A stretch of DNA of 64,000 nucleotides from Dimorphilus gyrociliatus. Taxonomy: Eukaryota; Annelida; Polychaeta; Dinophilidae. Of the stretch, positions 54,808 to 64,000 are shown in pieces; position 1 is the stretch's first letter; the number at the start of each line of letters is the position of its first letter. The notes below the pieces were generated by a model. The model made no database searches and was not told the origin of the DNA. It saw only the letters and a list, made by a program, of their open reading frames with translations. Both the position numbers and the translations under genes were made by a program. The stretch lies in NCBI GenBank assembly GCA_904063045.1, contig CAJFCJ010000026.1, positions 801,717 through 865,716 on the forward strand, in the 5' to 3' direction.

Positions 54808-55808
54808 ATGTATGAAAATGATAATGTCATGAGCGGCCTTGATGATGATCAAAGGACAAGATTAGTTGACTTGTTTAAGGAAGCCCCGGAGTTGTATGAT
54901 AGAGGCCATCCACGTTTTCATAAAATTACAAGCTCTTCAAAGATATGGAGCAATTTGGGTCTGGAAGTTGGGCTTCGAGGTGACGAAGTAAGAGAAATTT
55001 TTAGCACATTGAAAGAAACAATGATTGATTTGACGGCAAGAGTGAGAGAATCTCTAGTGGGACCACAAAAATTATCAAGAAGCGAATTGAAGTTCATCGA
55101 CAATTTTAGCTTCTTAACTCCCGATAGCGTAAGAATTTTCTTATAATTATAGAATGTTATTATATTGTCATTCAACCAGGGGGGGGCTTCAGCTATCTCG
55201 AGTCCGGACAAATTCTCGACGAAAAGAGAATATCCTGGAGCTTCCGAGTCTGCAATAGAGACAATTGATCTTGAGTAAGTCGTTTGCTGTTGATTTTTAG
55301 ATACTTTTACTTTTTGACTCTATTTCAGTGATTATGAATCGCCTCCGTCAAGTCCTAATCGGGAATCTGCACCATCTGCAGTTGTGAACGCTCCTCCACC
55401 CCAAAAGAAGATAAAATTGGAGAACTCTGATCAATTTGAAACGTAATATAAGTATTCATTTTCTTAGAAAAAATACTATCAGACAACAATGAACCCAATT
55501 AGTAACACAATAAAAATTAATAGTAGTAGTAGGATTTTATTGTTTTATATATAAAAACGATAAACAGACTTCATAATTTTCATTTTTTACAGACTACATA
55601 ATCTTATTAAGATTGTTCGCGACACTAATATGGATATCGATGAAGATGAAGCTTTTGTTAGATTTGTGTATACTGAACTTAAGAAAATGGAGCCAAATAT
55701 GAAAGATCAAGTGAAATGGCGCATTCAATGTATCATGCATAATAGGTTCGATTTTAAATGTGTAATTAATAGCTGATAATTAAAATCTATCTTTTCAGCA
55801 AATCTTAA
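54808..55808 (+). CDS. MADF-BESS domain protein 2
   Basis: Five exons: 54,808-55,128, 55,180-55,274, 55,329-55,442, 55,593-55,745 and 55,799-55,808, all GT-AG and in phase, giving 230 aa. The MADF domain lies in exon 1 (TRLVDLFKEAPELYDRGHPRF, SSKIWSNLGLEVGLRGDEV). Exons 2-3 are S/P-rich and end in a basic PPPQKKIKL. Exon 4 carries the BESS motif (DEAFVRFVYTELKKMEPNMK then VKWRIQCIMHN). Exon 2 is 95 nt in both MADF genes, with equal phases, which points to tandem duplication. An upstream in-frame ATG at 54,706 would add 34 residues of unlike composition; MSGLDDDQ (54,829) aligns best with gene 1. Poly(A) at 55,873. Confidence 0.85.
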
Positions 55809-55872
55809 AGAGAAAAATCTTCATAACTATTCTTCTATTCGAAATTTCAAGTCATATGACGAGTTATATGTT

Positions 55873-55878
55873 AATAAA
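55873..55878 (+). terminator. Poly(A) signal of MADF-BESS gene 2
   Basis: AATAAA 65 nt downstream of the stop. Confidence 0.5.
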
Positions 55879-56350
55879 TGTCTTAAGAGCATTTTGTTGA
55901 TTAAGAATTTATTCTTGTAAATGTCAGATAATTTGAAGAATTTTTTGTAGATATAATACATATGGAAAAATGTTTGACTGTGTATAAACCCCTCTTTTGA
56001 TTTATCTTCATTCATTGGGAATGAGATTCGGAAGTTTACTAACAATAAAGTCGAACGAAGCATTTTCGTTATTTAGGAGAAGATAGTACGATTAGTTGTC
56101 TTATCTATTATTATTTTTTTACACAATAATGATAAGATTTAGGGTATACCCAAAATACAATAGAATATCTATTCAATGATTGCTTATACAAAAAAATTAT
56201 ATTAATAAGAGAAGGCTTAAAAGCATGAATAAAAGAATTTTATGTAGAAATTCGAAACGGTCTCGATCTCGTCTGAATTTGGTCACGTGATGTTCAGGAA
56301 ATCTTCAGCTTGTTCTTATCCTTTGAACGAAAAGCGCACGATTTATCGCT
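55879..56350. other. Intergenic
   Basis: No ORF supported. A CACGTG E-box palindrome occurs within GGTCACGTGATG (about 56,281-56,292), upstream of the next gene. Confidence 0.4.
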
Positions 56351-57134
56351 ATGTCCGATCACACAGCTTATAAAAGCGTAAGGACAGGAGTTTATACTTC
56401 ATTGTAAATATATTAATATTTACAAAAATATGTTGTAGAAATAAATTAATATTCATGCTTTATTTAGGAATAATTCTTCGGAGAATATTGATGGCCATTT
56501 TCGTTTAGAATTTCGAAGTGTCTCATTTCGCAATTCCTCTAACGCAAATGCTCAGAGAGTAAGTAATTCAGGAAACAGCCCTGGATCATCTTCGGCCTGT
56601 AACAGAACTCAATGTTATGCCAGAAGAGAGATCTCTTTGAATAGGACATCTCGCAATGGTGAAACTGGATCTGTTAACGAAATTTTTCGAAGAAGGGATA
56701 ATCCAGGAAACAACCCTGGATCGTATTTGACCGGTGCCAGAGCCCATTATTTTTCCAGAAGAGAGATTCATTTGAATAGATTTTATTCTTATTCTAGGAA
56801 TTTGAGACACTACAGCTTTGCTGCTGGTGGAAGAGGATCCAGCCTCTCTTACGCCAATGCTAATAGAAGTGGTGTTGTCAGTGAAGAGAGAGTCAGAAGT
56901 AACATATTCGAAAGATCTCAAAGACAAACGAACGATCTTGGAGAACAACAAGAGTCTCCTAATAATAATAGTATTGACTTGAACAGGGTAAGCGATAAAA
57001 GTCAGCAAGTTGGATTTTTCAACTAATTCTTACGATATAATCGTTTTGATTAGGTTCCGTTTCGAACGAGCAGAGAAGGAAACGTACCCGCTTCTACAAG
57101 CTTAGGTATCAGTTCAATTCAATTTAATGGCTAA
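56351..57134 (+). CDS. Unknown protein, R/S/N-rich with an internal repeat
   Basis: Three exons, 56,351-56,403, 56,468-56,987 and 57,054-57,134, join in phase (TT|G and AGG|GTT) to 217 aa. Start: the ATG at 56,351 (MSDHTAYKSVRTG) is the only methionine of the whole product; exon 2 has none in frame, so this start and junction support each other. Two copies of a 27-residue unit, 45 residues apart (residues about 51-77 and 96-122), share N-x-G-N-x-P-G-S and RREI-x-LNR. The rest is rich in S, N, R and G and probably disordered. No signal peptide, membrane segment or known domain seen. TATAAAAG at about 56,380 lies inside exon 1 and is probably not the promoter. Confidence 0.65.
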
Positions 57135-57206
57135 GAAACAGAACAATCAAATAATCTTATCGTTTGATAAAATTGTGTTACGTGTGATAAAGTTCTCTTT
57201 CAAGCG

Positions 57207-57212
57207 AATAAA
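57207..57212 (+). terminator. Poly(A) signal of the 56.35-kb gene
   Basis: AATAAA 73 nt after the stop. Confidence 0.5.
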
Positions 57213-57349
57213 CTTAAACATTTGACAAAAGAACTCATTATTATTATTATTTGCAGTTGAGTGCGAGTTTTTTGCAGATTACTCTTAGTCATTTTTGAGG
57301 TTGTTTTTGAGTTGTTTAGCAATAATTGAGTTACTACTCTAAAAAATCC

Positions 57350-57356
57350 TATAAAA
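57350..57356 (+). promoter_or_regulatory. TATA box of the 57.4-kb gene
   Basis: TATAAAA 94 nt upstream of the ATG. Transcription would start near 57,380, leaving a 5' leader of about 60 nt. Confidence 0.5.
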
Positions 57357-57443
57357 ACGCCACCGAAAATGTTTGACACGTCACTTCTCTTTAGCGGTCT
57401 GACAATTGTTCATCGACTAAACGATCTACTAAAACGCAGCAAA

Positions 57444-58262
57444 ATGCCAAACTATTCTTTCAACGGTACCCGTAAACCTGGACGCTATGTTAATTCATGG
57501 TAAGATGCTTTGAATACTTATAATCTTTAATGTTTATTAAAACTATATCAATAATTCTTCGTTTGAAGGAGCACCGAGTCTGCAGAGACAACTCCGAAAA
57601 GCTCTTGCTTGAAATTTCGTCGCATGAATTCCTGCGAAACGAGGGATGAACGCCAACGCGAACTGGAGAATCATACTGAAGCTAACAAGGAGGGGAAAAT
57701 TTTAGAACGAGACGTTATAACAGACGTTTCCACTTTTGTATCCCAGGTACCTCCTGAAGAACTTCTAAAAAATGGTACAAAAGGCATGCAGAAAGCTGCC
57801 GAGGCGAAACCCGTTTACGTCGATCCATCTTGTTCATATACAGCAGTCAAGTCGACTACCGGTGGCAATCCTTTTAAACGACAAGCGAAATATAACGTGT
57901 CAGGACAAACAAAGAAAGAAGCAGCCTATCAACAACAGCTAGCAGAAGCAACCCGAGCAGCCAAGCAAGCTAGTGAGCGCGGAATACCAAGGCTGCAGGT
58001 ACTTAATGACGATAGTTATCTGCGCAATATGGGCAGTGATGAGGTATACTTATGAACATGTTTAAAAACTTTCATAATCCAATTTAAATTAATTAAATTA
58101 CATTTCAACCTTCAGAAAACCACAGAACTTAGAAAATGCCCCTGCTTTCGCAAGGATGAGATGGCTCTTCGCATGGGAATTGAAATTGAGAAATTGACCA
58201 AAGCAAATTTGAAAGTGACAACAGCGAATAAAAAGAAGGGATCGAAGGATGACGGAGCTTAA
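57444..58262 (+). CDS. Unknown hydrophilic protein
   Basis: Three exons, 57,444-57,499, 57,569-58,043 and 58,116-58,262, with introns of 69 and 72 nt, all GT-AG. They join in phase (TG|G, GAG|AAA) to 225 aa. Start MPNYSFNGTRKPGRYVNSW. The body is charged: residues about 35-70 are E/R-rich, then a conserved-looking core QVPPEELLKNGTKGMQKAAE and VYVDPSCSYTAVKSTTGG. A helical A/Q-rich stretch follows (QQQLAEATRAAKQASERG). The C-terminal exon has CPC-F-RKDEMALRMGIEIEKL and a lysine-rich tail. No signal peptide or membrane span. Clean exons and phases make the gene solid. I do not recognise the family. Confidence 0.75.
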
Positions 58263-59599
58263 TAATGCTGTAAAAATTTGAAATTAAGTTATTGTTTATG
58301 TTTTGCTCATAAATTTTGATAACGATTGATGACTGACACTGGGCTTGTATTAGTATCGGCATTCAGACAATTTCTGATATTACGTGGACCTTTTATGGGA
58401 ATATTAATCGAACCACTCTTGTATGTTTGTAGGAAAGAAGATATCATTTCTATCTCTTAAAAAGTCACTCTCCCATTAATAACAAATGTAAATCGCTCTT
58501 TCGTTTAAATCCAAATGATCGCTATTCATTATCCTCGGCTCGTAAGAATAACAGACTCTTATAGAGCCTGCAATCAAGAGCATTTTCAAACAGCCTAGAA
58601 AAATTAATATTCAAATTTTCTCATTTAAATTCTTATTAGTCAACTTCCAACAAGACCGAATAAATGTCCATACGAATTTATTTATTAAATATTAAGATTA
58701 GGATTCACGATAAGTTAGTAAGTCTTTGTAAATTCTGCGAGCTGTAATATTTATTTGGTAAAAAGACTATATACGAAAGATTTAAATAAGCTTTCCATAG
58801 TTGAATGAAGTCAGCTTCATTTCAAATATTGAAAGAAAATTTTAAATGTAGATAAAATTTGCCTTCCAATATTTGTGGTGATACTGATGATACTTGTCTA
58901 GGAAAGCATTCACACTTTTATCGTTCCTCTTCAGAATCAAAGTGGATAATAACGTAAAACATCTTGAATTCGGCGATAGAAGCTGGATTCTTAATATCTT
59001 CCCACTGCAATAATTTTCATCATATACAACTACTGGAAAATTATGTATTAGTCGGCATTATATAAACTATGAATATTGAAATGATGCGAATAAATGTTAT
59101 CAAGAACGAGTACCAAGCTATAAACTTTTAAGAGAGTTAAAACAAATAAAATGGCATAAAATATAAGCAAGAAAAAATTAATATTTTTGGCATCATCTTA
59201 AATCATTTCTCTCTGTAATCTTTCATTTATGTTTGTATCCCCCCTAAAATCATCTGGTCTTTATAAGAGATTCGAGTTCGAAATCTAGTTTTAATCGTAT
59301 TACTTCCAATGAAGACTTTTACGCACAAGCAGAAAGTTTTTAGAAGTTGTCTTTGTACATCACTGATTCAAACTGGTTGTTTGTCTGAGCTCACGCTATC
59401 TGTTTTTTGATGGAGATATTTGTGAGGAAAGATGATAAATTATTGAATAGAATGTTGATAACCAACATTATACAGGAAATTTTTAGTTTTTAAACTCTGA
59501 AATAGTTGATTTAATAGACTCCTCATATAACACTTTGAACATAATAATTACCATACAGAAAAGTATAAAAAAGGTGTACATTCTTCAGTTTTATCGTAG
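58263..59599. other. No gene seen
   Basis: AT-rich non-coding DNA after the gene cluster. Confidence 0.5.
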
Positions 59600-60252
59600 T
59601 AATTAAGAAGTTTACATATAGAAATTGCAACAAAATTACCATTGGCTTTATTATACCTTTTGTATTTCGTATTTCATCTAGTTCTGCTTGATATGGTATT
59701 AAGTTTTTTAACATTTCTAAAATCGTCGGCCATCTTGAACTGAAGCAGATGACACACTTCCGTTTCTGGCTATTGAATGCAGTAGAATATACGCATAATG
59801 TGTACATATTATATATACACATAAGGGCACCAAATTATTCAAAACAAATATCAGAATTATATTAAAATGTTCAAATCTACTGAGTCTTGCGACTTTGCAG
59901 TTTTTTTTTCTTGTAGATGATTTCTTGATTGTACTGTATATGTATATCGAATATTTTATAATAATAAAGTTTTCCAAAAGAATTATAATAGGCTGAATTC
60001 TTAAAATCACCTAAGTAGTAACCTTTCAGGAATATTTTAATGAAAGATTTAATAACATGTAAATTAATTAATAAGATTGTTTACCTTTCTCCTGAAAGAG
60101 GTCTACATATTCGATTAATTTCAAGATAGATTGCAGTTTCATTCGAACATCGAGGAGATAGCTGAAAAATGAAATTAAAACAAATAAATTTGAAAGTTTA
60201 GTTCAAAAAGAAAAGACCGTCTCTGGCAGAATCGAATAAAAAACTATATTAC

Positions 60253-60301
<49 letters not shown>

Positions 60302-60600
60302 ATCAATAAAATAAGAAATTAAAATACCTTTTATTATTAACTGATTACCGTTCATCCTTATTCTTGAAACATTAGAACATTACACTTATTATAAATAAAA
60401 GAGTACAATTTTCTTGTTTCATTTAATTTTTTATATATTTTGCAAATTAAAACAGTTGCTTCAAATTTACAGGATAACTTTTCTTTTTTCTCATATTTTA
60501 TCATTACTTACATGACTTCTTTTCATCTGATAATGACAATGTCGATTCGGTAGTAGTCCTTACAAGTAGTTGAGTTGTGAAGTCCATTCAAACTCTAAGG
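59600..60600 (-). other. Candidate minus-strand exons, gene not resolved
   Basis: Three coding-like pieces carry splice signals. One begins at ATG near 60,590 (MDFTTQLLVRTTTEST, ending at GTAAGTAATG). The second is 60,085-60,161 (acceptor TTTTTCAG, donor GTAAAC), reading YLLDVRMKLQSILKLIEYV or, in another frame, LSPRCSNETAIYLEI. The third, near 59,660-59,740, reads WPTILEMLKNLIPYQAELDE before GTATAA. The phases do not all agree, so an exon is missing, or some pieces are chance. Confidence 0.25.
60252..60300. repeat. (ATT)n microsatellite
   Basis: About 16 uninterrupted ATT units, lying between two of the candidate minus-strand exons. Confidence 0.9.
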
Positions 60601-60678
60601 ATCGATTTAGCATTTTTTCTTAAAAATTTAATGATGATATTCGCCGTTTTCATCTCTCTTGTCTGAAATCTGAAATAG

Positions 60679-61098
60679 AAAATTTACAATCGTCATCACA
60701 ATCACTTTTTGAGGATAGCAGCTATTGTGTCTACGGTATTTCTTTTCTTTCTTCTACAATCTACAGTCCATTCGCCTCTGAGGGAGAAAACGAGCTATTT
60801 ATCTTTTCTAATCATTCCTTATGTAATTGATTCGATAAACCTAGAAAATATTTTTCATTATATTAGTATAAACTATGCTAGAAGACAAAAGAAAATCAAT
60901 TATATCTTTGACAAAAGATTTCTCAGCGGTTGCAATGATCTACAAAATAATAATCATAGAATAACAAACATTACATCTGTTATAGGCACAATTCTATGTC
61001 TGTTTAATGCTTATTCTGTATGGAAACATTTATCTAATATTAATAACATATTACGTATTTTTAAATACATTTTTATCACCTCCAGACCAATATTGTAA
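60679..61098 (+). other. Open frame without ATG
   Basis: About 140 open codons with hydrophobic runs (IVSTVFLFFLLQ, VIGTILCLFNAYSVW) and several basic patches. No ATG occurs in the frame, so it would need an upstream exon. A chance ORF is the simpler reading. Confidence 0.2.
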
Positions 61099-61207
61099 TT
61101 TTAATTATTTTGGAATAGTAACCAGATTTCTAATTTGTGATGTTAATGAGTAGTTAATAAAGAACATTGAGAGTTGTATCTGCACAATTAGTAAAACGCA
61201 GGAAAAA

Positions 61208-61612
61208 ATGGCTAAAATTTCAACAGAGAAGAGAGCAGAGATAGTTTCATTGACTGAAAAGGGATTCACTCAAACAGCAATCTCTAAGAAACTTGGCATA
61301 TCAAGAGGAAGTGTGCAATATAATTTAAAGAAGTATAACAAGTTTAGTTTCGTTCTTGACAGACCTCGAATTGGACGTCCTAAGAGAATTTCTGAGTATG
61401 ACGAAATAAATTTAATCTCAATTCAGAAGAAACATCCTCATTATTCAGCCAAACAAAGTTACAGCGAATGGAATGTTCGTGATAAATTTAGCTTATCATC
61501 TGCAAAGAAAATTCTCATCAAACATGGCTTGAGAAGCTCTATAATAAAGCGGAGATTAACGAAAAAATCAGGACTTACCAAAAAGAACAAAGAAGTTAAT
61601 AAAAGTTCTTAG
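61208..61612 (+). CDS. Tc1-type HTH-only ORF
   Basis: 134 codons from a good ATG: MAKISTEKRAEIVSLTEKG then FTQTAISKKLGISRGSVQYN, the first paired-like HTH of Tc1 transposases. A RPRIGRPKRIS hinge and a second helical region (SLSSAKKILIKHGLRS) follow, then a lysine-rich tail. The frame stops before any catalytic motif, and the downstream sequence shows no DDE remnants. No inverted repeats found. It is either a truncated transposase or a kept DNA-binding ORF. It resembles the HTH of the relic at 14.85 kb (ISRGSVQYIIKKYKK). Confidence 0.65.
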   Translation: MAKISTEKRAEIVSLTEKGFTQTAISKKLGISRGSVQYNLKKYNKFSFVLDRPRIGRPKRISEYDEINLISIQKKHPHYSAKQSYSEWNVRDKFSLSSAKKILIKHGLRSSIIKRRLTKKSGLTKKNKEVNKSS

Positions 61613-62989
61613 ATATTATCTATTAAGAATCATTTAGTGGAAGTTTTGTTTAATTCTTATAAATTTGTTCTTTTTTATTTATGACTATAAATATTAATAT
61701 ATCTATTATGTTTGGCATTAATTATTAAATTAAGTTAAGAATTTGTTATTCCGAAATGAAAGAAGTACCTTAAATGTCATATTTCAAACTTTCTGAATCT
61801 GTCTGTTTATTAGAATTGAATAAAATTCCTTATAATTCATAAACTATCTGTTTAATCAATCTCCCAGCGATATTAATACCTGAAATGTTTTCTACAACTA
61901 GAATAAAAGAACATGGAAGAAAGAACGTTTTACTCTTTCCTTGAAAAATTACCAAAAATTGAAATAAAAACCTATCATCTGGCATGGATAATTCTTTACT
62001 GACTCTTCTTAACAACCTTCTTCCTTATAAACGCTTAAAAGATCAGTTTTGGCCTCTTAAAGATATTCGGCTATATTTCTTCATAATGCAATGTTACTTC
62101 ATTCATTTTCGCTCAATATAGAAATCTGGCAAGACGATCAATAAGTTTCCTTATTGTAAATTTCCTAAAAGAATTACAATGTTGAAGAATTTCGCTTTTA
62201 TAACACTTCAACACAAACTTATCAAAAAAATATTTCGTGCATAAAAAATATCAAAACACATGACGTATTTCCGTTTCTCGTGTAAGATTATACGAAAAAG
62301 AAAATACGAAACTTTCCTCATATATGTTGTGGCAATAAAGTTATTATTATTTCTCTTATATCTAAAAAGATAAATACGTGTTCGCATCTGACATAACAAG
62401 AAGATGCTTTACTCGAATATCTTTAATGAAACCTACTGAAATAAGCAAAAAAAACAACCTAACAAGAAACTTTTACAAGGATGCAAAGGGAAGTATCGTT
62501 CACGGATCAACATAAGTTCTAGTAAATGGAAATGTCTGCTGTTTAATAATTGTATAAAAACAGGGATAGTTTCAAGCAACAATTGGCTGTTCCAACAAAA
62601 GAAAGATCAACCTAATTTCCCGAGGATTTACATAAGTTCGTTTGTTCTTTTTTTCCATGTTTCATGGGATATTCTTTTCATTTTTCACTCAACAATATTC
62701 TTTTTATCAGGTGTCATTTACGAGTTAGCAATCTACAAAAGTAGGCTTTTAAAGTGTCCAAACTGTATAGCTAATTATCCCATTATTTGACAATAGTAAG
62801 TAAAGCGCGTACAGTCTAGTTAAATCGATATTATATTGTTTTATCACCTTTTTCATATTTAGTTTATCATGATTAAATACCAATAGCCAACAAGCAAAAA
62901 AGGCATTGATGTTCATCTGTTGAATTCTCAAAAGCAGAGCCATAAAGATGTACGAAGACTACATGACTAAAAACCTGTACCAAAGTCCT
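61613..62989. other. No gene seen
   Basis: AT-rich, no supported ORF or repeat. Confidence 0.5.
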
Positions 62990-63195
62990 ACACCTACGTC
63001 TAATAGGAGCATTTTGAGACGGAACAAAATTAAAAGACATAAAGACTGACATCCTAGAAGCGTAGAATTGAATGTGATTGAAAATTTGCAGACTCTCAAA
63101 CCATATTTTAGAGACAAAACAAGATCTATGGAAATGGAGTAGAGGAAGAGTTTAATTATATACTAAACTGATATATCAAACATTTGTATAGAAAC
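62990..63195 (+). mobile_element. Tc1-like C-terminal scrap
   Basis: The text parallels 15,530-15,700 (CTAGAAGC..., AATGTGATTGAAAA, ACCAT..T..TAGAGACAAAA, GATATATC), with deletions and stops. It is the DD34E glutamate region of the same Tc1 family in a decayed state. Confidence 0.6.
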
Positions 63196-64000
63196 TCAGC
63201 AATATTAATGGATCATGTATTTTTTAAAACGGCATTGAAGAATGTTTATATTCTTTGGTAATGTTGAGAAAGCGTTAACCAACGACGTTGAATCTAGAAT
63301 GTCCAAGAGATGGCGTTGCATTAGGTGAAAACGTAAAGAGTTGTTCAATGTTATTAGAAAAAGGAGTTTTTGTCATGAAAATATTATTAAAACGACCAAG
63401 GAGATTATGGCAAAAGTGATATTAAAAGGATAAGCTTGTAAGATTAATGATCACATCATTTATCATCTTGGAATTTCTTGGAAATTCTCTTATCAAGTGT
63501 GAAAATCGTATTTAGAATCGAAAATTTAGAAGTGAACCATTTTTATATACTGTAAATTGATATTTATTTAAACGAATCTCTTTGATTATGATTCTCATCA
63601 TAATTGTTTTGTTCATCTTTCAGAAGTGTTGGGGAAGAGAGAAGCTCTAGTAATGGTGCACATTAAGGTATCACTGGACTCTTGTCAACTTGCTATCGCT
63701 GTATACAGTGACTACAAAAGGTAATTGTTAGCATCTATGAAAATGACTAGAAAGGTAATTTTTTAAAATTCTAGTTCTTAATAGTTTCATAATTGTATAA
63801 AGTTACAAGGGAATAGTAACCTTACGGAGAAATTTGATCAAAAAATGCATCGAAAAAGTCGAAAGATAAGTGGAGATCGCCTAGATTTTCTCTTTAAAGT
63901 TACGTAAAAATTAACGTAACGCACAAAGACTTTGTAAATGACGCTGTGCTTAGAGCAGAAGTGCCATTTCATAGTCGGAGATTTAAACTTCTAAGAATCT
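63196..64000. other. No gene seen
   Basis: Splice-like signals near 63,620-63,670 but no convincing frame. The window ends in non-coding DNA. Confidence 0.45.

Noticed and set aside
60709-61098. Membrane-protein-like ORF with TTG start
   Set aside because: No ATG anywhere in the frame and no linked upstream exon found.
1-64000. tRNA, rRNA or snRNA genes
   Set aside because: No convincing A-box/B-box pair or conserved rRNA/snRNA block was seen by eye. A covariance-model scan would be decisive.

Overview
The window looks like AT-rich nuclear DNA of an invertebrate, most likely an arthropod. Evidence: GT-AG introns of about 50-150 nt, AATAAA poly(A) signals, a TATA plus TCAGT-type core promoter, two MADF-BESS genes (a family expanded in arthropods), one THAP gene, and many BEL/Pao, mariner and Tc1 relics. 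A crustacean such as a copepod would fit, but that is a guess. Nothing points to a prokaryote or an exogenous virus.

Left part (1-38,350): a transposon graveyard. Decayed BEL/Pao copies lie at 1-1,815(+), 10,310-10,920(+), 13,284-13,770(+), 18,690-21,560(+) and 21,600-23,450(-). A much better preserved BEL/Pao coding block spans 31,868-36,268(+). Mariner relics lie at 4.0-5.0, 7.7-8.25, 11.4-11.85, 14.0-14.3 and 29.3-31.8 kb, and around 37 kb. Tc1-like relics lie at 2.2-2.8, 11.86-13.28, 14.8-15.7 and 17.1-18.2 kb. Under this lies one large direct, collinear segmental duplication, about 5.56-16.52 kb against 25.63-31.86 kb, broken by insertions and deletions. Both copies carry a tiny spliced gene with a clear TATA/Inr promoter and a 33- or 36-codon ORF, and several minus-strand exons that look like parts of a zinc-finger gene.

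Middle (38.3-51.5 kb): gene-poor. It holds a THAP-domain gene (minus, 40,347-40,898), a TTAGGG-type interstitial telomere-like tract (39,648-39,670), a tandem array of about 31 units of 67/68 bp (43.8-46.05 kb) followed by a 300-bp tandem duplication, a probable spliced plus-strand transcription unit at 47.44-47.85 kb, and a degenerate minisatellite near 49.5 kb.

Right part (51.5-58.3 kb): a compact cluster of five plus-strand genes whose exons I could join by phase. These are MADF-BESS gene 1, an intronless psq/CENP-B-type HTH gene, MADF-BESS gene 2 (a paralog with matching early introns), and two multi-exon genes I do not recognise. The first three are probable DNA-binding nuclear proteins. 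The tail (58.3-64 kb) is mostly non-coding, with unresolved candidate exons on the minus strand (59.6-60.6 kb), an HTH-only Tc1-type ORF (61,208-61,612) and a Tc1 scrap near 63.1 kb.

All calls come from reading the sequence. No database search was run.
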